In this document: positions 1-6,737 of the stretch, one piece after another
How the letters are laid out: each line of letters opens with the position of its first letter
Position numbering within the stretch: position 1 is the first letter of the stretch
NCBI GenBank assembly: GCA_964421815.1
Contig: CAYQYT010000001.1
Coordinates: forward strand, 1-64,000
Length of the DNA stretch: 64,000 bases
Source: DTU089 sp964421815
GTDB taxonomy: Bacteria; Bacillota; Clostridia; Oscillospirales; Acutalibacteraceae
Reading direction: 5' to 3'
Position numbers and translations under genes: made by a program
Notes under the pieces: model-generated
Databases searched by the model: none
What the model was told of the DNA's origin: nothing
The model's input: only the letters and a program-made list of their open reading frames with translations

Positions 1-2
1 GA

Positions 3-647
3 GAAGATATGAAAAGGGAAAAACTTATGGACATCCCTATTTCAATGATTCAAGATTTCCCTGAACACCCATATAAGGTAAAGGATGATGAAAATATGGT
101 TGAGCTTGTTGAAAGTGTAAGAACAAGAGGACTTATTCAGCCTGTTCTTGTCAGACCGCTTGATAACGGTATGTACGAAATGGTGTCGGGACACAGAAGA
201 AAACGTGCATTTGAAATTGCGGGTATAGAAAAGATACCTGCGAGGGTTCAAAATCTCACAAAAGATGAAGCTATACTCTCAATGGTTGACAGTAATCTTC
301 AGAGAGATGAAATTCTACCTTCGGAGAAAGCTTTTTCCTTCAAAATGCGTCTTGAAGCAATGAAAAGAATTGGTGGAAGACCGAGTAAAGAAAACGGTGC
401 ACCGGTGGAGCACCCTTATTTAGGTCAGAAATCAAGAGATGTACTTGCCGAGGAAGTAGGAGAAAGTCGTGAGCAAATCCGTAGATTCATTCGTCTTACG
501 AACCTTATTCCTGAAATGCTTGACCTTGTGGATGATAAAAAAATCGCAATGCGACCTGCAGTTGAGATTTCTTATCTTAGTCCCGAGGAGCAGCTGAATT
601 TAGCAGATGCGATTGATGCTGAACAATGTACGCCATCTGCAAGTTGA
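3..647 (+). pseudogene. ParB/Spo0J-type partition protein of a conjugative element, truncated
   Basis: The protein has a ParB N-terminal nuclease-like domain: the box with GHRRKRAFE and the run IPARVQNLTKDEAI are typical, followed by a helix-turn-helix part (SREQIRRFIRLTNLIPEMLD). ParB proteins of this kind are carried by integrative conjugative elements and take part in segregation or regulation of the element. The frame is open to the left edge of the window, so the true N-terminus probably lies outside; the first internal ATG is at 9. The 3' end breaks off right after EQCTPSAS, where relatives continue with a further helix and tail. The last 76 bases also encode the odd C-terminus of the opposite-strand XRE gene, which points to a recombination junction near 630-647. 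I call it a 3'-truncated remnant. Confidence 0.75.
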
Positions 648-943
648 TTAAACATATCAATAAGAAGTTCTCTGTCACTTGGATTTAACTTTTGTAATTT
701 TATTTCCAAATCTGAAAACTGTTCATGTAAAACAACATTAGAATCTATACCCAACAGTGAATCAATGGGAATTGAAAGAGAATTTGAGAGAGATACTAAA
801 AATTTGCTTCCAGGTTTGCGTTTACCTGTTTCGATTGCACTTATATAATATTCGTCAGAGCCGATCAGTTCTGCTAATTGAGCTTGTGTTAATTTTAATT
901 CTTTTCGTTTGGTACGAATAATACTACCGATACTATTTGGCAT
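572..943 (-). CDS. XRE-family transcriptional regulator
   Basis: A 123-residue protein with an N-terminal XRE/Cro-C1 helix-turn-helix (residues about 5-60: IRTKRKELKLTQAQLAELIG, then ISAIETGKRKPG). The later part is a short helical tail. I place the start at the ATG whose complement lies at 941-943 because an AGGATGA ribosome-binding site precedes it by 7 bases. The first 105 or so residues look like a normal small repressor; the last dozen residues are read through the antisense of the parB remnant and are probably not native. It is divergent from the regulator at 1098, and the 155-base gap between them holds three GCACAAT motifs that could be operators. Target genes are unknown. Confidence 0.75.
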   Translation of the reverse strand: MPNSIGSIIRTKRKELKLTQAQLAELIGSDEYYISAIETGKRKPGSKFLVSLSNSLSIPIDSLLGIDSNVVLHEQFSDLEIKLQKLNPSDRELLIDMFNQLADGVHCSASIASAKFSCSSGLR

Positions 944-1044
944 AAACAAATCATCCTAAAAAGCAAATTTGAACTATTGCACAATTAGTTCATACCTATA
1001 GTATATGGTGTTTTTGGGATTATAAAATGTGCACAATATCAAAC

Positions 1045-1074
1045 TTGACATATAGCACAATATGATGATATAAT
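1045..1074 (+). promoter_or_regulatory. Sigma-A-type promoter for the 183-aa HTH gene with GCACAAT motifs
   Basis: TTGACA at 1045-1050 and TATAAT at 1069-1074 are separated by 18 bases. A GCACAAT motif lies inside the spacer (about 1055), another at about 1031 and a third at about 978, the pattern expected of repressor half-sites in a divergent regulator region. The assignment to either flanking XRE protein is inference. Confidence 0.65.
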
Positions 1075-1097
1075 AAAAATAACGGAGTGATGTAGAT

Positions 1098-1649
1098 ATG
1101 CACAGTAAAATAAAAGAAATTCGGATGCGGTTAGGTTTGTCTGAATCGCAAATATCTTCTTTGTTAAATATAAGTAGTTATAAATATCGACGGTATGAAG
1201 ATGGTACCCTGACTTTATCCGTAGAGATATTAGTTTTACTATCAATAATGTATGATATATCAGTTGATTTGCTTGTTTTCGATAGATTTAATTTGGATAC
1301 GATTTTTAAAGATGCATCAATAAAAGAAATATTAAAGCTTTCGGAAAAAGAAAGAATTGATATATTGGAATACAATATATGTAAGTTCTGTACATTTAAA
1401 TGTAGTTCAGTAAACTATAGAGTGGTAAAAAATATTCTTGCCCATCTTTTGGACAAATTCTCAAAGAATCTTTATAATTTACGCCGTGTTAAATCATTTG
1501 AAGTAATAGAAATATCATCATTACTTAATGTTGATATTGAATACTATCAAGGCTTAGAGAATGGTGATATGTGGCCAACAGTATTTGAATTAATAGAAAT
1601 AGTTTATGCTTACTCTAAATCAATAAACGAAATGTTTGAAATCAAGTAG
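1098..1649 (+). CDS. Double helix-turn-helix (XRE-like) regulator
   Basis: 183 residues. The N-terminal 60 residues form an XRE-like HTH (IRMRLGLSESQISSLLNIS followed by a YEDG turn). A second, similar unit lies at about residues 122-180 (ISSLLNVDIEYYQGLENGD then a hydrophobic helix). The two units are joined by a Cys-containing linker (CKFCTFKC, around residues 94-101) that might bind metal. Start is supported by a CGGAGTG ribosome-binding site. The gene converges on the agr locus and shares a strong bidirectional terminator with agrD, so it may be part of the same accessory module. Whether it controls agr or the mobile element is unknown. Confidence 0.7.
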   Translation: MHSKIKEIRMRLGLSESQISSLLNISSYKYRRYEDGTLTLSVEILVLLSIMYDISVDLLVFDRFNLDTIFKDASIKEILKLSEKERIDILEYNICKFCTFKCSSVNYRVVKNILAHLLDKFSKNLYNLRRVKSFEVIEISSLLNVDIEYYQGLENGDMWPTVFELIEIVYAYSKSINEMFEIK

Positions 1650-1683
1650 GAGGCTACTAAGTTAATAGGTAGCCTCCTACTTG
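1643..1683. terminator. Bidirectional intrinsic terminator between HTH gene and agrD
   Basis: A perfect 15-bp inverted repeat (CAAGTAGGAGGCTAC at 1643-1657 and its complement at 1669-1683) with an 11-base loop. It is followed on the plus strand by a T-rich run. It contains the stop codon of the HTH gene and ends just past the stop of agrD on the other strand. Confidence 0.85.
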
Positions 1684-1684
1684 A

Positions 1685-1828
1685 TTATTTCTTTTTGAGT
1701 TTTAACATTGAACTGGGGATTTCAGGTTGATGATATATTACATAGCTAGGTGAGTTTACAGAGGCGGTGCCGATTGCTAATGCAAGGGGCATAAAAAACA
1801 CTCCAATTCGCAGTAAAATTTTCTTCAT
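1685..1828 (-). CDS. agrD: AgrD-like cyclic autoinducer peptide precursor with Ser in place of ring Cys
   Basis: A 47-residue peptide. It has a basic N-terminus (MKKILLR), a hydrophobic amphipathic segment (IGVFFMPLALAIG), the core NSPSYVIY and the conserved acidic tail HQPEIP followed by a basic end. In clostridial AgrD relatives the order is Cys, four hydrophobic residues, then (H/Y)QPE; here the aligned position 28 is Ser. No Cys occurs anywhere in the peptide. In Staphylococcus intermedius-type AgrD a Ser at this position gives a lactone instead of a thiolactone, so a five-residue lactone SYVIY is the predicted signal (inference). A near-ideal AAGGAGGTGA ribosome-binding site precedes the ATG. 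It lies 33 bases downstream of agrB, as in canonical agr loci. Confidence 0.85.
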   Translation of the reverse strand: MKKILLRIGVFFMPLALAIGTASVNSPSYVIYHQPEIPSSMLKLKKK

Positions 1829-1861
1829 GATGAGTCACCTCCTTGTTTGTATTATTCTTAA

Positions 1862-2464
1862 TTATAATTTATTTGTTTTGGATAATTTAATCGAATATTC
1901 AATTCGCCCCAATATCATTGATAAAGTTGCGGATAAAAGACCGATTGAAGCACTACAAACAAATCTGAATATATTTGGGCAATAAAAGTTTACCAAAAAA
2001 CTTATAGTACAAATAATTGTTGCAACAAATGCACTGTTTCGTTTGTGTTTTCTTTTTTCGTTTGATGACAATGGATTATATTCGTTTTCCGCCGGCGCTA
2101 ACAATATGAGCAATGCTAAAGAAAAAATATTTGAAATATCTATAATATTATTGTTGATTTTGTTTAGTGTCATCAATGCAATAAGAAAGAAAAAATAGTT
2201 TATCATTGTTGTGAAGAAACAGGATAGATGGCTTTTTGCATGATATCCACCGCAAAATAATCTTACCAATATAAAGGATCCTAAAAAAATTACAGATGAG
2301 ACAAATTCTCCTAAAATTAAAGATAATATTAATATTGCTGATAATGATATTATGGTTGAAATAAGCAGCTCAAAACAGTATTCATACAAATCTACATCTT
2401 CATTATTGATTTTTTTCTCTTGGATTAATTGTTTTACAATTCTCTTTGAAGCAAATTTATACAT
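1862..2464 (-). CDS. agrB: AgrB-like membrane endopeptidase
   Basis: 200 residues with about five or six hydrophobic membrane segments. AgrB cleaves the C-terminal tail of AgrD and forms the peptide macrocycle at the membrane. The catalytic motif is intact: GGYHAKSHLSC at about residues 71-81 gives the His and the Cys seven residues later, the spacing of the family's catalytic pair. The positively charged N-terminus (KRIVKQLIQEKK) is also usual. It is followed by agrD and preceded by its own promoter. Whether it accepts a Ser-type AgrD is inferred from the neighbourhood only. Confidence 0.92.
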   Translation of the reverse strand: MYKFASKRIVKQLIQEKKINNEDVDLYEYCFELLISTIISLSAILILSLILGEFVSSVIFLGSFILVRLFCGGYHAKSHLSCFFTTMINYFFFLIALMTLNKINNNIIDISNIFSLALLILLAPAENEYNPLSSNEKRKHKRNSAFVATIICTISFLVNFYCPNIFRFVCSASIGLLSATLSMILGRIEYSIKLSKTNKL

Positions 2465-2484
2465 AAAAACTATCCTAATAAAAA

Positions 2485-2516
2485 AAGTTCAGAAAAACCG
2501 AAGGCTTTCTGAACTT
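2485..2516 (-). terminator. Intrinsic terminator after agrC
   Basis: On the minus strand the arms AAGTTCAGAAA and TTTCTGAACTT flank a CCTTCGG-containing loop and are followed by a run of seven T residues. It ends transcription from agrA-agrC just upstream of agrB. The agrB-agrD promoter overlaps its upstream arm. Confidence 0.85.
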
Positions 2517-2545
2517 AATATAAATCATAGAGCTATAGTATGCAA
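2517..2545 (-). promoter_or_regulatory. Promoter for agrB-agrD nested at the agrC terminator
   Basis: On the minus strand TTGCAT (2545-2540), a 17-base spacer and TATATT (2522-2517). Start of transcription would fall near 2510, inside the first arm of the terminator hairpin, so the agrBD message would lack a full hairpin. Confidence 0.6.
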
Positions 2546-2583
2546 GACATTCTACCATATCGTTTTAAAAAAATACCAAAGTG

Positions 2584-3873
2584 TTATTGTGGTTTAGCAT
2601 TAGCTAAAATTATATCGGTTGTAAAAATACATTCTTTACACGAAAAGTATATTTCTCCATCATATTTTGATGATATTGATTGCATACTTTCAATTCCCAA
2701 ACCATGTAAATATATATTGGCTTTATTTGATTTGAGTCTGTGTGTATCTACATTTTCTTTTACAGGGTTAGTTATTTCTATTGTTATTTGTTCCACAAGA
2801 GAAATAATTTTTATCGTTATAACAGTGTTGGGAATCAGTTTTGCCGCTTCAATTGCATTGTCTAACGCATTGCCAATAAGTATGCTTAAATCAATAGCAT
2901 CGACATAAATAGGTTGGTTGATAATTACAGTAGGCTTAATATCAATGTTAAAAGTATTAGCAGTTTTAATCTTCGATAGTATAATTGCATCCAAGATGGG
3001 ATTATTGCTATTAAATACATTTTCTGATGTCTCGTTCATTAAATTAAGTTCTTTTTTTAATGAGGATATAGCATCTTCATAACAGTTATCTTCAAGTAAA
3101 GCTAATAATCCTGTTAAACGATTTTTGGTATCATGACGATATTTTCTAATTTCAAATTGATGATTATATAATTCTTTATAATGTTTAACTTGATAGTCTA
3201 TATGCTTTTTTGTGAAGTTGAGTTGGCGTTTCGTGTTTAAATAATCAGTATGTTTTTCGATCAAATTAAACACAAAGATGTTTGCAAATATTAAAAGTAT
3301 TGAAGAAACAAGTGCAGTTATTTGAATAGCTTGATCTGAAATTCTGTAACAGCAATCAAATAATAAAAGCAAAACCGGTAATGTTGCTAAGGGTAGAGGA
3401 ACAACATCATAATATATAGCAAACGGAAATTTGTTTGTTTTATTGTTAATTTTTATTATTCGTAAAATAGCATATTGTAAAAATTTTGATGATAATGTGC
3501 AAAAAAGCAACAAATATTGATTAGATTGAGTGAACTTAGTATCGGCATTAAAAATCATCGTAGATATATAAGCAATAGCAAATTCAGATAAAGCCCCTGT
3601 TATAAACACAAACAAACATGAATAAAGCCGAACTTTTATTTCTAATTTATATATCAAAGATAAAATAAAAATAGAGAAAAAAGTAAATATCATTACATAA
3701 TTGGATTTAGATAAAAATATATAGTTTCCTACAAATTGAATAAAGAAAGCAAGAAAAAATAATACAAAAGATAATACTTTAGAGTCTGTTTTTTTACCTA
3801 ACTTTTTAAATAAAACATTCGGAATATATAATTCGATTAAAATGCCTAGTGCGTTTATTATATGTTTGGCCAT
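2584..3873 (-). CDS. agrC: AgrC-like sensor histidine kinase (GHKL ATPase)
   Basis: 429 residues: about six transmembrane helices over residues 1-190, a linker coiled-coil, then a cytoplasmic kinase. The phospho-acceptor box FEIRKYRHDTKN (His near residue 245), the N box GNALDNAIEAA (near 340) and a G box with GLGIESM are visible. This is the HPK10-type GHKL kinase that senses AgrD-derived cyclic peptides. I start it at the ATG at 3873, directly after the agrA stop (TAATTATG); a GTG at 3882 would overlap agrA. It is co-transcribed with agrA and ended by the hairpin at 2485-2516. Confidence 0.9.
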   Translation of the reverse strand: MAKHIINALGILIELYIPNVLFKKLGKKTDSKVLSFVLFFLAFFIQFVGNYIFLSKSNYVMIFTFFSIFILSLIYKLEIKVRLYSCLFVFITGALSEFAIAYISTMIFNADTKFTQSNQYLLLFCTLSSKFLQYAILRIIKINNKTNKFPFAIYYDVVPLPLATLPVLLLLFDCCYRISDQAIQITALVSSILLIFANIFVFNLIEKHTDYLNTKRQLNFTKKHIDYQVKHYKELYNHQFEIRKYRHDTKNRLTGLLALLEDNCYEDAISSLKKELNLMNETSENVFNSNNPILDAIILSKIKTANTFNIDIKPTVIINQPIYVDAIDLSILIGNALDNAIEAAKLIPNTVITIKIISLVEQITIEITNPVKENVDTHRLKSNKANIYLHGLGIESMQSISSKYDGEIYFSCKECIFTTDIILANAKPQ

Positions 3874-3875
3874 AA

Positions 3876-4583
3876 TTACCACTTCTTTCTTTTTAGAAAA
3901 TCATCAAACATTCGCAACGCATCAGCTCTTTTTCGTACACTTATCATAACCTTTGTGCCATCTAAAAGTATGACATCTGTTTGGGTAAACCTGCAAATGT
4001 AGTCCATATTCACTAAAAAGCCTTGATGAGTTCTTATAAAATTATAAGAAGATAATATTTTTTGCATATCTGGAATTTTTCCAAGAGCTTCATATTTTTC
4101 GTTTTGCGCGTAAACGGTGATGTGTCGCTTATAACCCTCGATGTATTTTATTGTGTTTATTTTTATTACATATCTCTCATTCTGCCATTTTAATGTGATT
4201 GTAGAGTTCAGGCTCCTATATTTGTTTAAAGCACGTTTAAAAACATCGTTGAATTCTTGTTCAGAAAAAGGTTTCACAAGGAAATGTAGGGGTTCAACTT
4301 TAAATGTATCAAACACGTACTTTGGGTGACTTGAAATAAAAATGATTATTACGTCGGGTGAAATTTTCTTGATTTTTTCTGCGGCTTCGATTCCTGTAAT
4401 AGTTGCCATTTCAATGTCCAGAAAAATAATGTCGAATCTTATTTGTTGTTCATAAGTATGTATTAGTTCTTCAGCAGAAAAAATATTTTTAATTTCTAAT
4501 TGCGTGTTATCGTAAATTTTATAACAATATGTTTTTAAGGCTTCATGTATTAATTTGTCATCATCGCAGATACATATTTTCAA
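3876..4583 (-). CDS. agrA: AgrA-like response regulator with LytTR DNA-binding domain
   Basis: 235 residues. An N-terminal receiver domain (KICICDDD acidic pocket, FDIIFLDIEM phospho-acceptor Asp, and a KP motif in HFLVKPF) is followed by a LytTR domain (IEGYKRHITVY, FIRTHQGFLVN, LLDGTKVMISVRKRAD). It should receive phosphate from AgrC and activate agr and target promoters. The frame extends upstream to 4670, but I choose the TTG at 4583 because AAGGGG lies 8 bases before it and because the receiver domain begins there. The promoter is at 4608-4636. The decayed paralogue at 4828-5526 uses the same kind of TTG start. Confidence 0.9.
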   Translation of the reverse strand: MKICICDDDKLIHEALKTYCYKIYDNTQLEIKNIFSAEELIHTYEQQIRFDIIFLDIEMATITGIEAAEKIKKISPDVIIIFISSHPKYVFDTFKVEPLHFLVKPFSEQEFNDVFKRALNKYRSLNSTITLKWQNERYVIKINTIKYIEGYKRHITVYAQNEKYEALGKIPDMQKILSSYNFIRTHQGFLVNMDYICRFTQTDVILLDGTKVMISVRKRADALRMFDDFLKRKKW

Positions 4584-4607
4584 TATTATCACCCCTTGCC
4601 CGAACAA

Positions 4608-4655
4608 ATTGTAACATATTTTAAAGGTGAAGTAAACAAGTGCGTTCAAAACTGT
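4608..4655 (-). promoter_or_regulatory. agrA promoter with 26-bp LytTR-like box
   Basis: Minus strand: -35 TTTACT (4636-4631), 17-base spacer, -10 TACAAT (4613-4608). A 26-bp box at 4630-4655 (ACAGTT at one end, GTTTACTT at the other, GTT-to-GTT distance 15) overlaps the -35. The same box recurs at 5581-5606 and, less well, at 4764-4789. Binding by AgrA is inference. Confidence 0.65.
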
Positions 4656-4763
4656 AGAATATAAGAGCAAAAATGTTTTTCTTTGAATTTTTTTGTAATT
4701 ATTAAAAGGAAAAATAAAAGACGAAATTGAATTTTAAAACAACAAAAAGGAACCGATTGTTGA

Positions 4764-4789
4764 AATTAAACAACATTACTGTAAACTGT
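4764..4789 (-). promoter_or_regulatory. Third copy of the ACAGTT...GTTTA box, without a clear promoter
   Basis: On the minus strand ACAGTT is followed, after the same spacing, by GTTTAATT. It matches the boxes at 4630-4655 and 5581-5606 but no -10 follows at the right distance. It lies between the agrA pseudogene and intact agrA and may be the relic of a promoter for a lost gene. Confidence 0.4.
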
Positions 4790-4827
4790 TCTATATTAAG
4801 AGATTTTTAGAAATCACTATGGTAATC

Positions 4828-5526
4828 TTATTTTTGTTTTTTATATTTGTCAAAGACTTGTAATGCATCGGCTGATTTTTTTCGAACACTTATCATTACC
4901 TTTGTACCGTCAAATAAAAACACATCGGTAGCATCAAAGCGTTTTATGTAATCCATATTTACAAGGAACCCTTGATGAGTGCGAATGAATCCATGTGGTG
5001 ATAAATCAGTTAATAAGTCTGGAACTTTTTCTATGGCTTCATATGTTTCGTCTTATGTATAAACCGTTATCTGTCGTTTATATCTTTCTATATATTTAAT
5101 AGTATCTACTTTTATTATATAACATTCATTTTGCCATTTTAATAAAATTGTAGAGTTAATAGTTTTATATTTACAAATTGCACATGTAAAAACATTTGTA
5201 AACTCCGTTGATGAAATGGGCTTAACAAAAAAATGTAAAGTTTTCACACGAAAAGCTTCAAATACATAGTGAGTGTAATTTGACACAAATATAATTATTG
5301 TGGGAGACTTCGCGAATTACTTCTGCAGCGATTATCCGTTGATCTTTCCCATTTCGATATCTAAAAAAATTATATCAAAGGGATTATTAGCATAGTTATC
5401 TATTAACTCTTCAGCAGAAAAATAATCTTTTATTTCAAAGTTTGAATTTTCTGTTGTAAAGTTTTGCAGATAAGATGTCAGTATGCTGTGTATATTCTTA
5501 TCATCATCGCAAATACATATCTTCAA
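4828..5526 (-). pseudogene. Decayed second AgrA-type (LytTR) response regulator
   Basis: Translating the minus strand gives a receiver domain (KICICDDDKNIHSIL, FDIIFLDIEM) close to the neighbouring agrA. The frame is lost by small indels near 5286-5332, resumes with NYTHYVFEAFRVKTLHFFVKP, meets an in-frame TAA at about 5053 where a CAA (Gln) would be expected, and then continues as a full LytTR tail (FIRTHQGFLVNMDYIKRF, DGTKVMISVRKKSADAL) to a stop at 4828. Start is a TTG preceded by GGGAGTGGGG. It is therefore a duplicated and inactivated agrA. Its promoter survives and faces the natural-product operon. Confidence 0.85.
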
Positions 5527-5558
5527 AATTGCCCCACTCCCATACAATTTGTATGTAT

Positions 5559-5606
5559 ATGATAGCAGAAATTTGACAAAAAGTAAACTATCGAGTTTAT
5601 AACTGT
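5559..5606 (-). promoter_or_regulatory. Promoter of the agrA pseudogene with 26-bp LytTR-like box
   Basis: Minus strand: TTTACT (5587-5582), 17 bases, TATCAT (5564-5559). The box ACAGTT ... GTTTACTT at 5581-5606 has the same layout and position relative to the -35 as at agrA. It also overlaps the plus-strand promoter at 5573-5601. Confidence 0.6.
5573..5601 (+). promoter_or_regulatory. Probable promoter of the natural-product operon
   Basis: TTGACA at 5573-5578, 17-base spacer and TTTATA at 5596-5601 (TTATAA with an 18-base spacer is the alternative). The -10 lies inside the LytTR-like box, which places the operon under likely Agr-type control. Confidence 0.5.
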
Positions 5607-5724
5607 ATGAATAAATTACAAAAATGTTTCTTATTGATACAAAATCCAGTGTAACACTCATTCGACATTTTGGAATAATAAATCAACGAATATGCTTTGA
5701 AGATTGATATAAAAGGTGAGAAAG

Positions 5725-5823
5725 ATGTATGATGTTGTCACAATATGTTTAAAGCTTGCACACGTTAAAAGGAGAGGTAAATATGAAAAAAATATTACCA
5801 ATAGACGAGCAACCAGATTTTAG
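5725..5823 (+). CDS. 32-aa leader ORF, possibly a truncated gene start
   Basis: An ATG with the ribosome-binding site AAAGGTGAG opens a 32-codon frame beginning MYDVVTICLKLAHVKRRG. It runs past the start of the next gene (5783) in another frame. The first dozen residues look protein-like and the rest is basic and probably not native, so it may be the start of a deleted gene fused to the next gene's leader, or an upstream ORF that affects translation of the operon. It is not a convincing precursor peptide. Confidence 0.35.
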   Translation: MYDVVTICLKLAHVKRRGKYEKNITNRRATRF

Positions 5824-6727
5824 AGAGGTGCATACTTCTGCATATATGTTAAGTATGCTTAAACCTTCTGATTTGTTTTCAGATAAATGGTTATTAAATA
5901 ATTGCATTTCCATATATTTTGCTAAAAAATTTAACAATACTATTTCATATGATTATCATCCTTTATGGTTCTTGAAGTATTTTAAAAGTAGGATATCTTT
6001 TTATTATCCCAAAAAAGATATAACGGCCAAAATAAAAAGTTATATTAACAAAGGCTTTTATGTAATATTGTCCGTAAATGAACGATATATTCCATATAGA
6101 TATGCGTATACTAAAATGGATCGATTTCATGATATTTTGATATATGGATATGATGAATCCTCATTTTATACAATTGCATATGATAATGAAAATAAATATT
6201 GTCCTCATGAATATTTGTTTTCACAAATTGAAATTGCGCACAAAACACATCCCGATCGAAGCTTTAAGTTTTACGCATTAAAGGTGAATAATAACTACAA
6301 ATTCAATAGGATGCACATAAAAACAATATATAAAAAAATTCAGCAATATTTGAATCCAAATAAAAACAATAAAGGCATAAATTCTTATGTGTTATTACGA
6401 GAATATTTGCTTTCATCAACTAACACAAAACTGAGAATTGATATAAGAAGTTTTAGATTGCTTTTTGAAAGGTCAAAAGCTTTAAAATTAGTTAACAAAT
6501 ATATTTTGTCTGATCAAAGTATTGAAAATCAAATATCTGATCTAATAAAAAATTCTGAGATTTTGTTTTATTTGGTTCTAAAGTATAACGAAACAATGGA
6601 AGATTCCCTTGTGCCTAAAATAATTGATAGATTCGACATGTATGTTGAACAAGATTTTGAGTTTTTTTCTAAGCTTCTTGTTGTTATTGATAAAAATTAT
6701 AATAAAAATAACCACTTAATAAATTGA
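5783..6727 (+). CDS. BtrH-like (papain-fold) natural-product protein
   Basis: 314 residues. Roughly the first 170 resemble the BtrH N-terminal/C39-like fold: a start with an expected Cys-like slot (SDKWLLNNCISIYFAKKF), a strand region with FYVILSVNERYIPYR, then FHDILIYGYDESSFYTIAYDN, which has the His and Gly-Tyr-Asp pattern of that family. The rest is helical and without a recognised domain. BtrH-type proteins transfer or process peptide or acyl groups in peptide natural-product pathways; the reaction here is unknown. It is the first gene of an operon with exporters and a radical SAM maturase, starts after GGAGAGG, and ends a few bases before the ABC gene. The family call is by pattern only. 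Confidence 0.45.
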   Translation: MKKILPIDEQPDFREVHTSAYMLSMLKPSDLFSDKWLLNNCISIYFAKKFNNTISYDYHPLWFLKYFKSRISFYYPKKDITAKIKSYINKGFYVILSVNERYIPYRYAYTKMDRFHDILIYGYDESSFYTIAYDNENKYCPHEYLFSQIEIAHKTHPDRSFKFYALKVNNNYKFNRMHIKTIYKKIQQYLNPNKNNKGINSYVLLREYLLSSTNTKLRIDIRSFRLLFERSKALKLVNKYILSDQSIENQISDLIKNSEILFYLVLKYNETMEDSLVPKIIDRFDMYVEQDFEFFSKLLVVIDKNYNKNNHLIN

Positions 6728-6737
6728 GGTGATATTG

